Notes: generated from the sequence alone by a model not told the origin. 64,000 nt of DNA from Mytilus edulis (GCF_963676685.1 NC_092355.1:59493613-59557612), one strand, 5' to 3'; positions 1-10,854 are shown, counted from the first letter of the stretch. Made by a program: numbers and translations.

Positions 1-108
1 CATGGTAAATGTAAAAAAGGTGAAAATGTTGACGCTGAATTACAATTTCATGGTTCAGGAAAAGAAGCTTATCTTGTAGTCAAATGTGTCTGCAAAAAGC
101 TTAATTAA
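1..108 (+). CDS. 3' end of an unidentified gene (cysteine-containing C-terminus)
   Basis: Frame 1 is open from the window edge to a TAA at 106-108 and encodes 35 residues, opening HGKCKKGENVDAE and ending VVKCVCKKLN. The start and the upstream exons lie outside the window. A C...CVC ending rich in lysine and short residues looks more like a secreted cysteine-rich peptide than random translation, and a very loose resemblance to the end of macin-type peptides was noticed but is not strong enough to name. A possible poly(A) signal AATAAA lies at 736-741. Alternative: a chance open frame at the window edge. Confidence 0.4.
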   Translation, partial: HGKCKKGENVDAELQFHGSGKEAYLVVKCVCKKLN

Positions 109-1080
109 TTTTACATATTATGTCATACATTTGGACTGACATTGTTCACAACGTCACTCAAACGTATCAAATCTCTTAGTTGAATATTATTCTGACCGAT
201 ACACCTCAATACGCCAGAAGACAGCGAGCGATTGGTTGTTACTTGTTTAACGTTCAATGAGTGAAAAATATTTCGTGCATATTGAGTACAAGAAAGATTT
301 CACAAAGTTCGGTTGATATGGTGACCAGTCACCTATAAAAATATGAGATATATGGTCTTCGTCTTCGTCGGATAAAAATCGAACTTATATAAATCAGTAT
401 CAATACATCTGATTTCCTATTTAGGACTGAAAACATCCCAACGGAAACCTGTTACTGTTTGAAAATAGAACTATTATAAGACCCTTACAAAAAGTTTCAA
501 AATCAATCAAAGTCTTGTCGATAAACCAGTATACAAGCACTTGCATAAGGTCGATTTCTATCCGACGCAGCCGTCATATATTATAAATAGCTAAGGAAGT
601 TGAAGACACGAAAATGAAAATGGATCACCAAGTTATGAAATTGGAACAGGATCTTACAGACGAGATATGTCGCTGTTAAAGATAATATAAGGAGAATACA
701 CATAAATATCCTTTTATAAATAGGTCGTTTAAAGAAATAAAGGTTTCATTTTCCCGGTAGTTATAGACACGATAACTTTAAGAAATGGATATATGTTTTG
801 TTTCGTAGTTGTAAACATTTATAAAGTTTTAAAATTCAATGGTTTAAAAGTATGAAAGTAAATTTGATATTTTGTGTTCACAAGAAGAAGGGAACCCAAT
901 GATATCTTATTTTTTTAGTGTGAGAAATTTTTATTGCGTGAAAAGGTAAATATGAACAAGTTACGGTTTCATATATTTCTTTAAAAATACATTGAAAGAA
1001 AACCACAATTAAAGTGTTTTTAACTATTTTCTTGTGGTGTGTAAGGGTTAATCACAATCCCACTTAGTAGAAAACCAATG
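109..1080. other. Presumed 3' UTR and intergenic DNA
   Basis: AT-rich with no credible frame. AATAAA at 736-741 could end the transcript of the gene entering from the left. No repeat was recognised here. Confidence 0.35.
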
Positions 1081-1082
1081 TC

Positions 1083-1445
1083 TTTAATATATATAATAAT
1101 CTTTATTGCAAAAAACATGAAACCCTGACGGGTTAAAATGCAAACATAGTACAATGTATACACAAGTGACAAGACACATAACTATACATGATAAATGTTT
1201 TTAAAAAGTGAAGTTGATATTAATAACATATATCTATATATAGATGTATATAATAATTGACCAATGTGGACCTTATTTTCGCAATTCCATAGATTGCTTT
1301 ATATAGTCTACAACACTAGACAAAATATCTTTATTGGGATCTAGAATAGTTTTAAGTTTAGAGTTTGAGTCAAGCTGGTTAAAATTAGGATAATGGGTTT
1401 TAATAGAAGATGTAACAGCATCTATACTATTACTAAAAATCGTGA
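1083..1445 (-). mobile_element. 3' end of a non-LTR retrotransposon (LINE), minus strand
   Basis: Read on the minus strand, about 1433 down to 1273 gives an open frame containing DAVTSSIKTHYPNFNQLD and ILDPNKDILSSVVDYI, ending at a TAA. I recognise this as the short C-terminal tail after the reverse transcriptase domain in bivalve LINE ORF2 proteins. It is followed by about 190 bp of 3' UTR ending in the equivalent of TGCAATAAAGATTATTATAT, a poly(A)-signal-like LINE terminus. The RT domain itself is absent, so this is a severely 5'-truncated copy. The clade cannot be fixed from so little sequence. Confidence 0.6.
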
Positions 1446-2130
1446 TTTACAACCCAATATCAATATCGATGCATGGCCTCTTAGAAAATAATCTGCACTG
1501 AAATAATCATACATGCATTATAAGCAGCAATTTTTAAAAGGTGGGGTTCCCAACCGACCAGGAAAAAGGGGATGGTGGGTTCTAACCATATGTCCCCATT
1601 CAAATTATTTATACATTGATGGTATATATATAAAAAAGAGGGGGTTACAAACCCCGGAACACCCCTTCACCACCAGCCACTGTTAGAGGTCGTCAATTCT
1701 TTGACTTTAATATAACTCTCTTTTTATATTGCGTCCTCGGGTTCTAAATATTTCACTATTTAAAGTGAAGTAAATGCGATCATACCTGCTTTCATTTCAC
1801 GTGAAAAAGGTGGGAGAATTAACTCTCAAGTCAATTTTTTTTCAATTGCCATAGAGGCAACCAATCTTATTGCATGACTATGGAAGTTCCCCAATGGTAA
1901 ACAAAATACTCAACAAATGAATGGTATCATATTTTTAATTTTAGCATCTATAGAAGCCAGTGAAATACAATACATTTAGCAAAACTTTTAGGAATTTTAG
2001 TCCTCAATGCTCTTCAACTTCGTACTTTATTTGACTTTTTTATTTTTTTGGGATTCGAGCGTCATTGATGAGTCTTGTGTAGACGAAACGCGCACCTAAA
2101 AATCAGCAGTTATAAAAGCATCGCCGTTTT
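1446..2130. other. Gene-free stretch
   Basis: No frame or RNA gene recognised. A GC-richer block at 1535-1685 (GGTGGGGTTCCCAACC and ACAAACCCCGGAACACCCC) looks like an unclassified dispersed repeat. Confidence 0.3.
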
Positions 2131-2132
2131 TT

Positions 2133-2640
2133 ATCGAGCCTGCGACTTTTGCCGCAGAAACTCAACATAGGGATAGTGATCTGGCGGCGGCGGTGGCGGC
2201 GTTAGATCACTTCTTAAACGCTTTATGTTTTAGAAGGTGGAAGACCTAGATGCTTTATACTTTGTATATGGATTCCTCATGTTACGAAGTTTCCGTCAGT
2301 CACATGTCCAATGTCCTTGACCTCATTTTCAGGGTTCATTGACTACTTGAAAATAGTTAAGATTTTTTGTAATGTTAAATTCTCTCTTATTATTAGTAAT
2401 AGGATAACTATATTTGGAATGTGAATACCTTGCAAGGTCATCATGCCCATCAGACAGTTTTCACTTGCCCTCGATCTCATTTAATGGATCCGTGAACAAG
2501 GTTTAGTTTTGGTGGTCAAGTTTATATCTCAGATACTATAAGCAATAAGTCTAGTATATTCTGTGTATGGAAGGACTGTAAGGTGTACATGTCCAACTGT
2601 CAGGTTTCTATTTTCATGGTTCAGTGGTTATAAATAAGTT
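2133..2640 (+). repeat. Dispersed mussel repeat with CGAGCCTGC hairpin, copy 1
   Basis: Starts ATCGAGCCTGCGACTTTTG, followed by a small hairpin (CTGCGAC...GCCGCAG) and then GGGATAGTGATCTGGCGGCGG. The body is made of degenerate roughly 120-bp units built on phrases such as ACTATATTTGG, GGTGTACATGTC and CATGGTTCAGTGG. Other copies are at 4820-5430 and 22782-23412. No coding capacity; class unknown. Confidence 0.7.
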
Positions 2641-2735
2641 TTTATACGACCGCAAAAATTTTAATTTTTTGGTCGTATATTGCTATCACGTTGGCGTCGT
2701 CGTCTGCGTCGTCGTCGTCGTCGTCGTCGTCCGAA
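2640..2735 (+). repeat. Imperfect hairpin plus (GTC)n microsatellite
   Basis: TACGACCGCAAAAATTTTAA pairs imperfectly with the following TTTTTTGGTCGTAT. It is followed by GTTGGCGTCGTCGTC and a run of GTC triplets to about 2732. The same hairpin-then-GTC design occurs near 14196-14280 and 42555-42590, so it belongs to mobile repeats rather than to a gene. Confidence 0.6.
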
Positions 2736-3355
2736 TACTTTTAGTTTTCGCACTCTAATTTTAGTAAAAGTGAATAGAAATCAATGAAATTTTAACATAA
2801 GGTTTATGACCACAAAAGGAAGGTTGGGATTGATTTTGGGAGTTTTGGTCCCAACATTTTAGGAATTAGGGGCCAAAAAGGGCCCAAATAAGCATTTTCT
2901 TGGTTTTCGCACTATAACTTTAGTTTAAGGGAATAGAAATCTATGAAATTTTGACACAAGGTTTATGACCACAAAAGAAAGATTGGGATTGATTTTGGGA
3001 GGTTTGGTTCCAACAGTTTAGGAATTAAGGGCCAAAAAAGGCCCAAATAAGCATTATTCTTGGTTTTCGCACAATAACTTTAGTATAAGTAAATAGAAAT
3101 CAATGAAATTTTAACACAAGGTTTATGACCACAAAAAGAAGGTTGGGATTGATTTTTGGAGTTGAGGTCACAACAGTTTATGAATAAGGGCCAAAAAGGG
3201 GCCCAAATAAGCATCATTTTTGGTTTTTGCACCATAACTTTAGTATAAGTAAATAGAAATCTATGAAATTTAAACACAAGGTTTATGACCATAAAAGGAA
3301 GGTTGGGTTTGATTTTGGGAGTTTTGGTCCTAACAGTTTAGGAATAAGGGGCCCA
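2736..3355 (+). repeat. Tandem array, four copies of an about 160-bp unit
   Basis: The phrase GGTTTTCGCACTATAACTTT (with variants) recurs near 2743, 2902, 3062 and 3222, a period of 160 bp. Each unit also contains GGTTTATGACCACAAAAG and AGGGGCCAAAAAGGGCCCAA. Units differ by several percent and by a few indels. The open frame at 3080-3292 on the other strand merely crosses these units and is not a gene. Confidence 0.85.
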
Positions 3356-3860
3356 AAGGGTCCAAAATTGAACTTTGTGTGATTTTATCAAAAATTGAAT
3401 AATTGGGGTTCTTTGATATGCCGAATCTAACTATGTATGTAGATTCTTAATTTTTGGTTCCGTTTTCAAATTGGTCTACATTAAGGTCCAAAGGGTCCAA
3501 AATTTAACTTAGTTTGATTTTAACAAAAATTGAATCCTTGAGGTTCTTTGATATGCTGAATTTAAAAATGTACTTAGATTTTTAATTATTGGCCTAGTTT
3601 TAAAGTTGGTCCAAATGGGGGTCCAAAATTAAACTTTGTTTGATTTCATCAAAAATTGAATAAATGGGTTCTTTGATATGCCAAATCTAACAGTTTTCAA
3701 ATTGGTCTATATTAAGGTCCAAACGGTCCAAAATTAAAATAAGTTTGATTTTAACAAAAATTAAATTCTTGGGCTTATTTGATATGCTTTATCTAAATAT
3801 GTACTTTGATTTTTGATTATGGGCCCAGTTTTCAAGTTGGTCCAAATCAGGATTCCATAT
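3356..3860 (+). repeat. Degenerate tandem array, four units of 107-134 bp
   Basis: GGTCCAAAATTNAACTTNG begins units near 3358, 3492, 3617 and 3724. Each unit also contains AAAAATTGAAT and TTTGATATGC. The array directly follows the 160-bp array and shares its GGTCC/GGCCC vocabulary, so the two are probably parts of one larger mobile repeat. Confidence 0.7.
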
Positions 3861-3861
3861 C

Positions 3862-3965
3862 AAGTATTGTGCAATAGCAAGAAATTTTTAATTGCACAGT
3901 ATTGCACAATAGCAAAAAATATCTAATTGCACAATATTGTGCAATAGCAATTAATTTTCAATTGG
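3862..3965 (+). repeat. Short ATTGCACAAT palindromic repeats
   Basis: Four to five near copies of the self-complementary phrase TATTGTGCAATAGCAA (direct or as TATTGCACAATAGCAA), about 31 bp apart. No gene overlaps. Confidence 0.7.
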
Positions 3966-3995
3966 AGTTATCTTTCTTTGTATAGACTAGTAGTT

Positions 3996-4270
3996 GATAA
4001 TATATGTTGGAAATTTGCCAGACATGACTATGATGTCATTTTCTATTTTTATTTGCCAATAACTTTATGTAAATAACTTCATTGGAAATTTGCTAATATA
4101 AAATGTTGCTGATGAAGCTTTTTTTCCTTATCTTATCTAAAATGTTTTTAGATAATGTATGTTGGACATTTGCCAGACATGACTATGATGTCATTTTCTA
4201 TTTTTATTTGCCAATAACTTTATGTAAATAACTTCATTGGAAATTTGCCAATATAATATGTTGTTGATGA
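3996..4270 (+). repeat. Tandem duplication, two copies of about 153 bp
   Basis: TTTGCCAGACATGACTATGA begins matching segments near 4014 and 4167. The similarity continues through GTCATTTTCTATTTTTATTT and ends near GTTGNTGATGAAG. Confidence 0.8.
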
Positions 4271-4819
4271 AGTTTTTTTTATTGTTTTATACAATAAACA
4301 ATGTATATTCACTTTTACTACCAACCAATCTTTACCATTCAGTGATAACAAGCACTTTATTTTACATTTTAATATTTTATGATGTATTTAAAAGAGTAGT
4401 TATTGTTGCAAACTCCATTAGAAATTTGAATTGATATCAGTTTTGGAAAAAGGGAAACTGGGATGTGAAAAAAAAGGGGGGGGGTTAAATTTTTCTTATT
4501 TCAGATTTCATAAATAAAAAGAAAATTTCTTCAAACATTTTTTTGAGAGGATTAATATTCAACAGCACGGTGAATTGCTCAAAGGCAAAAAAAAACTTTT
4601 AAGTTCATTAGACCACATTCATTCTGTGTCAGAAACCTATGCTGTGTCAACTATTTAAATTTAGATTTAAAAAGTTTGAAGAAGAAATCTTTAATTGATT
4701 TGTAAAATCTTGACATTTGTTTTGTGTAAAAAAAAACCCATGTAATGTCAAAAATTTGATCACAATCCAAATTCAGAGCTGTATCACGCTTGAATGTTTT
4801 GTCCATACCTGCCCCAACT

Positions 4820-5430
4820 GTTTAGGGTTCGACCTCTGCGGTCGTATAAAGCTGCGCCCTGCGGAGCACCTGGTTGTGTTTTGGTCTGTTTTTCTTATAC
4901 TGTATGCAATAGATCTACTATATTTGGTGTATGGAATGACTGTAAGATGTACATGTCTAGCTGGCAGGTGTCATCTGACCTTGGCCTCATTTCCATGGTT
5001 CAGTGGTTATAGTAAAGTTTTTGTGTTTTGGTCTGTTTTTCTTATACTGTATGCAATAGGTCTACTATATTTGGTGTATGGAATGGTTGTAAGGTGTACA
5101 TGTCTAGCTGGCAGGTGTCATCTGACCTTGACCTCAGTTCCATGGTTCAGTGGACAAATTTAAGTTTTAGAGTTTTTGTCTTTTTTTCTAATACTATATG
5201 CAATAGGTCAATTATATTTTTTGTATGGACGAATTGTAATCTGTAAATGTCTGCCTGGCATGGTTCAGCTGACCTTGACATCATTTTCGTGGTTCTTTGA
5301 TCAATGTTTAGATTTCTTGGTTATTGTTAAGTTTATGTGACAGTTGTAATTAAGCTTTACATTGGGGTCTATCAACATAATATCAATGATTAGTAAAGAA
5401 GGCGAGACATTTCTGTGTGTGCTGTTTTCA
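4820..5430 (+). repeat. Dispersed mussel repeat with CGAGCCTGC hairpin, copy 2
   Basis: Four degenerate direct units share TTTTGGTCTGTTTTTCTTAT, TACTATATTTGGTGTATGGA and ACATGTCTAGCTGGCAGGTG. The copy closes with CAACATAATATCAATGATTA and AGAAGGCGAGACATTT, the same ending as the copy at 22782-23412. Open frames of 72-148 codons across this block read through the tandem units in different registers and are not genes. Confidence 0.75.
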
Positions 5431-5823
5431 ATAGGAAGAAATTTGCGTAGAATTCACAGGTTGAAACGTCCGTGAAGATTACAAAAATCCGGATATACCC
5501 GAAAATAACTCGATTAGGTATTACGGGATGGTAACCTTAATTTTATCTTATTCAATGAATGATAATTTTCAATGATTTTGTTTACTTTAAAAACATTGTT
5601 TTTCTTCGAATATGACTAGCTTTCGCCAAAATGATATAATGTAAATTTAAAAACATTCAAAGGGAAACAACTCAACATGACAAAAAGTTGTGATATCAAA
5701 ATTTCTTGAGAAGTCCACATTAATTAAATGGAAGTTGAATGTATGCTTTAATTTATTACTACAACTTGTGGTAATATGAATGATAAGAAAACGAAAGTTT
5801 TTAGGAGATTTTTGACAGACATA

Positions 5824-5955
5824 GGCGGATCCAGGGGGCCCCCCTTTTGTGGAAAAAAATTGGTTGATTATATAGGGAATCATTGAAGCATGACTGGAGT
5901 GGCCCCCCCCTTAGGTCAGTCAGTGGGCCCCCCTTAGAAAAAGTTCTGGATCCGC
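5824..5955. mobile_element. Short MITE flanked by TA
   Basis: About 132 bp. Ends GGCGGATCCAGG... and ...TTCTGGATCCGC form short inverted repeats flanked by TA dinucleotides (5822-5823 and 5956-5957). The interior is C/G-run rich (GGGGGCCCCCC, GGCCCCCCCC). No coding capacity. TA flanks fit a Tc1/mariner-type mobilised MITE, but with such short ends this is only a likely assignment. Confidence 0.6.
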
Positions 5956-6477
5956 TACTGACAGATATGGTCTCCATGGTAGAATATAATGAGAATTACG
6001 AGGGTGCTTATGCAGTAAAAAATAAAGAATCGATGGACTAATGGAAAAAACATATATTGAAAACAGAATGGCCGAAATATATTATCAAACAATATAGAAA
6101 TGTAGACCCCAACATGATCCGGGACCTTTGGCAAGGGTTGAGGTTGTAAAATGTTGTTACATTTTGTTATTATCAAAAAAAAAAAGATCGACGAAAATTA
6201 GCCTGAACCCTCATCTGAACCATGCAGTTCCTTATTTTTCAGACGGAACTTCCTATCAGGTCACTCTTTTAAAAAATCCCTACCAACGGTTTGATACTGT
6301 GTAATGTTCATTGTATATTTTTCACCAATTAAGCCCGAAATAATTTCCGGATCGAAATAAGGAAAACTATGTTAGTAAACGGCTGTCGTTTTCTCCGCCG
6401 ATTTTATGTTTTAATATTTTTACTTGCTTAAAATGAATGGACAATAAATCAACTGTTCAATTGTAAAACCGTATATT

Positions 6478-6860
6478 CACTGGGGTAAAGCTGATGACCG
6501 TAACTGCATTCACGGTCATCCCAAGATGTCGGATGAAAAATTAGGTCAGTTTCTGTATTGTCTGTTAAAGTGTTTCTATATCATTTTCTTTACAAATCAT
6601 ACATTGAAACGATGTAAATTTATAAAAGAATCACTCAGAAATCACTAATTACTTCTGAGAAATGTGCATGAAACGGGAAATTCGATTTGAAAAAATCGCC
6701 AAGATGACCGTAAATCACAATCGAGATGACCGTAACAGAATCAGCGATTCATAACAAGGCTGACCGTAACTGCTTTTAAGATGACCGTAATTTGTAAATG
6801 ATGACCGTAACTTTTAAAGGATGACCCTCAATTCTAAGAAATATCCGTAATTATATAACT
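6478..6860 (+). repeat. Left terminal inverted repeat with GATGACCGTAA cluster
   Basis: After the outermost pair (GATGACCGTAAC facing ACGGTCATCC near 6493-6520) comes about 190 bp without the motif. Then there are seven or so direct copies or near copies of GATGACCGTAA spaced 20-35 bp from about 6704 to 6850. They are mirrored at the right end. Confidence 0.85.
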
Positions 6861-7227
6861 ATCTTTTTGTATCAAAGGATTGCCAAAAGACATGCAAATG
6901 AACTGGAAGGAAAACATGCCACAAAAGCGCGATAAAATGACACCTTACAAGCATAATAAAAAAAAAATGGGGTGCACAGCCTTCAACTGCTCGACAAAAG
7001 ATTTTTGTTTGTTTCTGGGATTCCTTTTAATGACATATAATAAATACACATTTTTAAAAATGCCAAAAAATTGCATGTACACCAATTGATATTATATCGT
7101 CTTTCATTTTGTCGTGCAAATAAAATAACAGAAATATTTTGAAAATATCATTCGAATAAACTAGTGAAGGTGATCTCCAGCAAAGTAGATCCTTAAAATA
7201 GTATTGTACGAAAAGCGTATCACAAGG

Positions 7228-8515
7228 CGGAACGTTGTCAATTTGTATATATACAGAAATGTTATTCATACAGTCAGGATTCTACTTCTTCAAAACTATC
7301 TCCCCATTACGCCAGTTCATGCTCACAATCGTAGAAATGGAAGCCATTGTACGGATGACGGTCTGCCAATTTTGCTCTTGAAAACTGATAAATTTATCCA
7401 CATAGCACCATTACGATCGATCGTTATATGTCAGTTATATTTTAAAAGACAAATGTATCTACTAGCTAATGAGCATTAGTTAATGATCTTGTCTGCATTG
7501 ATTCAACTTAAAAATATTTTTGAAAATTCTTAAGCATTTAAAAAAATTGTAATTAAATATTTCGTGGAAGGGCAGACTAAACATTTTCAGTGGTTGAAGA
7601 TTATAAACCCTAGTTATCACACACAAGAAAATCATATTTTTTCGAAGATATCCATTTTCATCATCCAAATTAAAAGACTGTCGTCAAGTACTTTTAGAAA
7701 AAATAGCTATTCGAACACACCTACTCTGTTTTTGTGATTCATTAGATAGGTATCTCACTTGACCCATATATTTTATCTTTTTCGTACTGTAATTTTTTTA
7801 CGTTATAAATTCAACCTGTAGCTTTGATATATAATAATGATAGAATCTGAAGCGAGATGCTATATAAAATACTCTTGCTTTGTACGTTTTAAAGACAAAA
7901 TATACACCCCAAACATGCCCTAGCATAAAAAGGTGCACTCGATTTTTCTCTTTTCGATACAATCGTTACCTGTTTTGGGGCATTTTTTCTTGATCCACAT
8001 AATGGAAGGGCAGACACGAAAATTTCTGAACTAAAAGATTGATATGTTCTCCGTCCATGATAAAAAAAAAATCGGAGGTTATGCATTTTCTACATCCAAC
8101 TAGATACTACATATAAAAAAGAAGATGTGGTATTATTGCCAATGAGTCTAATGAACACAGTCCTGAACAACAACTATCCAGAAAAGACCAAAATGACACA
8201 AACATTGACAACTATAGGTAACCGTAAGGCCTTCAACAATGAGCAAAGCCCATACCGCATAGTCAGCTATAAAAGGCCCCGATAAGAACCATGTCGTCGA
8301 CTTGATATCTTATTGTTTTGCATTACTATGTAATTGATACATTGAAAACTTATGCAAATGGTGTTTTTAAAATAAGAAAATTGTCGTTTTATTTGTTTCT
8401 ATTAACTTTTTAAAATTTTGTTACTATATCAAACATTACAGTTAACATTTATCGCTTTCTCGATAAACACAGAGCTTCGATTCTTTTGCTCTATTCAAAA
8501 GTGTTTCCGCCTGCA
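7228..8515 (+). mobile_element. Unclassified element, copy 1 (inverted relative to 19235-21672)
   Basis: Phrases such as ACAGTCAGGATTCTACTTC, AACTATCTCCCCATTACG, GGAAGGGCAGACACGAAAAT, ACTCGATTTTTCTCTTTTCG and GTCGTCGACTTGATATC reappear, reverse-complemented and in the same order, in 19235-21672. This copy is interrupted at about 8112-8288 by the GAAGATGTGG repeat. No long frame is conserved between the copies, so the coding status is unknown. Confidence 0.75.
8107..8290 (+). repeat. GAAGATGTGGTATGATTGCC mussel repeat, short copy
   Basis: TATAAAAAAGAAGATGTGGT, ACAACTATAGGTAACCGTAA, CCTTCAACAATGAGCAAAGC and CATAGTCAGCTATAAAAGGC identify the family. It sits inside element copy 1 at 7228-8515, so it inserted later. 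Confidence 0.9.
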
Positions 8516-8999
8516 TATATCAAGACAAATTAAGATTTTAATCTGCTTAATTCCTCTGGAACCATACACATGGGCTCGATTACCAAATATTCGTATGCAT
8601 TATTAATGTTTTTAATGCTCCATTTATTGGCATTATGTTTTTCTGGTCTGTGTGTACGTTCGTCTGTTTGTTTGTCCGTTTGACCAGCTTCAAGTTAAAT
8701 AAAATTGAAACCTAGTACACATTTTCCCTATGGTATGATCTTTTTAATTCTAAAGCCAAATTACAGTTTTATCTCATTTTCATAGTCCACTAAACATAGA
8801 AAATGATAGTTTAGATGAGGCATCCGTGTACTAGGGATACATTCATGTTTCTTCAAATTTTCGTCGTATCGCTGTCAATTTGTGTTAAAATTTTAACGTC
8901 GATATCAATAAATATTTCATTGTTTACGAGAAATATGCAATTTACTATCATTGTTATAAATCCTAAATATGGCCAATTATATTATAGTTCAAAACAAGA

Positions 9000-9770
9000 G
9001 GCTGTCACAACGACAGCAAACCGGATTTATTAATATTTATTTGTGTCCTGGCAATATTACAAGAACCATTACTGATGAATGGTGAAAGTGAAAATCTTCA
9101 ATATCAATTTGACCTCCATTTTGTCATCAGTATCAACATCTTAAAATTTGAAAAGCTTAGATTGAATGGTTCATGAGTAAATGCAACAACGTGAATGGAA
9201 ACGCCATTTCACAATCTTTCAAGAACCATAACTCCTGAACGGTAAAAGTCAAAATCGTCATTATTGAACTTGACCTCCATTTTGTCATCAGTAACAACAT
9301 ATTAAGATTTGGGAAGCTTAGGTAGAACATTTCATGCGTAAATGCACGGACACGACTGGAAACTCCATTTTTCAATCTTTCAAGAACCATAACTCCTGAA
9401 CGGTAAAAGTCAAAATCGCCATTATTGAACTTGACCTCCATTTTGTCATCAGTAACAACATATTAAAATTTGGGAAGCTAGCTTAGGTAGAACAGTGCAT
9501 GCGTAAATGCACGGACACGACTTGAAACTCCATTTTTCAATCTTTCAAGAACCATAACTCCTGAACGGTAAAAGTCAAAATCGCCATTATTGAACTTGAC
9601 CTTCATTTAGTTGTTAGTCACAACACATTAAAATTTTAAAAGCTTTGGTTGAACGGTTCATGAGTTAATGCACGGACAACATTTGATTGCAGCCCGCCAG
9701 CCCGCTTGCCCGCCTTACATCCCCAAATCAATAACCGACATTTTTGTCACAAAAATCCGGTTAAAAAGAA
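9000..9770 (-). repeat. Tandem-core element, about four copies of a 161-165-bp unit
   Basis: TCAAGAACCATAACTCCTGA recurs near 9059 (diverged), 9220, 9381 and 9546. Units also share CTTGACCTCCATTTTGTCAT and TAAATGCACGGACACGAC. The block is bracketed by GCAAACCGGATTT at about 9016 and AAAAATCCGGTT at about 9751, a short inverted pair that may mark its ends. The 94-codon minus-strand frame here is an array artefact. Confidence 0.85.
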
Positions 9771-9859
9771 AATGAAACATATTTATATCCGCTAACCGAG
9801 CCCTTATTGAGATCGACAAACTCAACAAAAAAACTTTGAATACAATACGGATATTTCTT

Positions 9860-10264
9860 AGAATTGATGATCATCCTATAAAAGTTACGGTCGTCCTATA
9901 TAAATTACAATCAGTCTTTACAAATTACGGTCATCCTTTACAAGTTACGGTCATCTTTTTACCAATCACGGTCATCCTTGTTTTATGTTACGGTCATCTT
10001 GAAAATATTTTGATTATGATTTACGGTCATCTTAACGATTTTTTCAAATCGAATTCCCCGTTTCATGCACATTTCTCGGAAGTAATTAGTGATTTTCGAG
10101 TGATTCTTTTATAAATTTACATCGTTTCAATGTATCATACTATGATTTGTAAAGAAACTGATATAGAAACACTTTAACAGACAATACAGAAACTGACCTA
10201 ATTTTTCATCCGACATCTTGGGATGACCGTGAATGCAGTTACGGTCATCAGCTTTATCCCAGTG
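9860..10264 (-). repeat. Right terminal inverted repeat with GATGACCGTAA cluster
   Basis: Mirror image of 6478-6860. About eight copies of TTACGGTCATC and variants lie at about 9860-10035, then a motif-free block matching the left end, then a final facing pair (10220-10250) and the terminal CTTTATCCCAGTG. Confidence 0.85.
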
Positions 10265-10426
10265 ATATTTAGTTAAAAAGGTAATACAGGGTCACACAAA
10301 ATTTACTTAAAGGTCAATTTGTACATAGGTCGACTAATTTGCGTCACTTCCCGCACATTTTACATTATTTATACACACTTATATACTACATGATACAGTT
10401 ACACGGTGAAATAATATGTTGTATTA

Positions 10427-10790
10427 CTTTATATAAAAAAGAAGATGTGGTATGATTGCCAATGTGACAACTCTCCACAAGAGACCAAATGACACAGAAA
10501 TTAACAACTACGGGTCACCAAACGGCCTTCAACAATGAGCAAAGCCCATACCGCATAGTCAGCTATACTCAGTGCTATAAAAGGCTTAGAAATGACAAAT
10601 GTAAACCAATTCAAAAACGATAAAACTATAACGGACTAATTTATGTACAAAAAATAAACAAATATGTAACACATCAATATACGACAACCACTGCATGAAT
10701 TACAGGCTCCTGATTTGAGACAGGAACATCGTGACATACATAATGTGGCGGGGTTAAACATGTTAGCGGTATCCTATCCCTCTCCCTTTG
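10427..10790 (+). repeat. GAAGATGTGGTATGATTGCC mussel repeat, long copy
   Basis: Runs from TATAAAAAAGAAGATGTGG to GCGGGGTTAAACATGTTAGC. It includes CAACTCTCCACAAGAGACCA, CCTTCAACAATGAGCAAAGC and GACAACCACTG. The extent matches the copy at 49999-50332, which suggests a unit of about 350 bp or more. Confidence 0.9.
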
Positions 10791-10854
10791 TTATATATAT
10801 TATATAATATATTTGATATGATCGGGCGAATTTTTGATAATAATTCCGAATGTT

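Larger units (their letters stand above)
6478..10264. mobile_element. 3.8-kb element with long terminal inverted repeats and 5-bp target duplication
   Basis: The left end CACTGGGGTAAAGCTGATGA and the reverse complement of the right end, CACTGGGATAAAGCTGATGA, begin inverted repeats about 390 bp long that I judge roughly 95% identical by eye. The copy is flanked by a perfect direct ATATT (6473-6477 and 10265-10269). Clusters of GATGACCGTAA lie inside both ends. No transposase frame was found inside, so it is non-autonomous. The interior carries a second element (7228-8515), a dispersed repeat and a tandem array. Class: CACTG termini plus subterminal repeats suggest CACTA/EnSpm; a 5-bp duplication with a CACTGGG heptamer also recalls Transib/RAG-type elements. 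Undecided. Confidence 0.8.

Noticed and set aside
4717..5163. 148-codon frame with repeated FWSVFLILYAI
   Set aside because: The apparent internal protein repeat is the translation of a tandem DNA repeat that is open in several registers.
9157..9441. 94-codon frame with an internal duplication
   Set aside because: It crosses two units of the 161-165-bp array.
6478..10264. Calling the 3.8-kb transposon a RAG-like or Transib element outright
   Set aside because: The heptamer has a mismatch, the target is AT-rich rather than GC-rich, and no transposase is present; left as one of two hypotheses.
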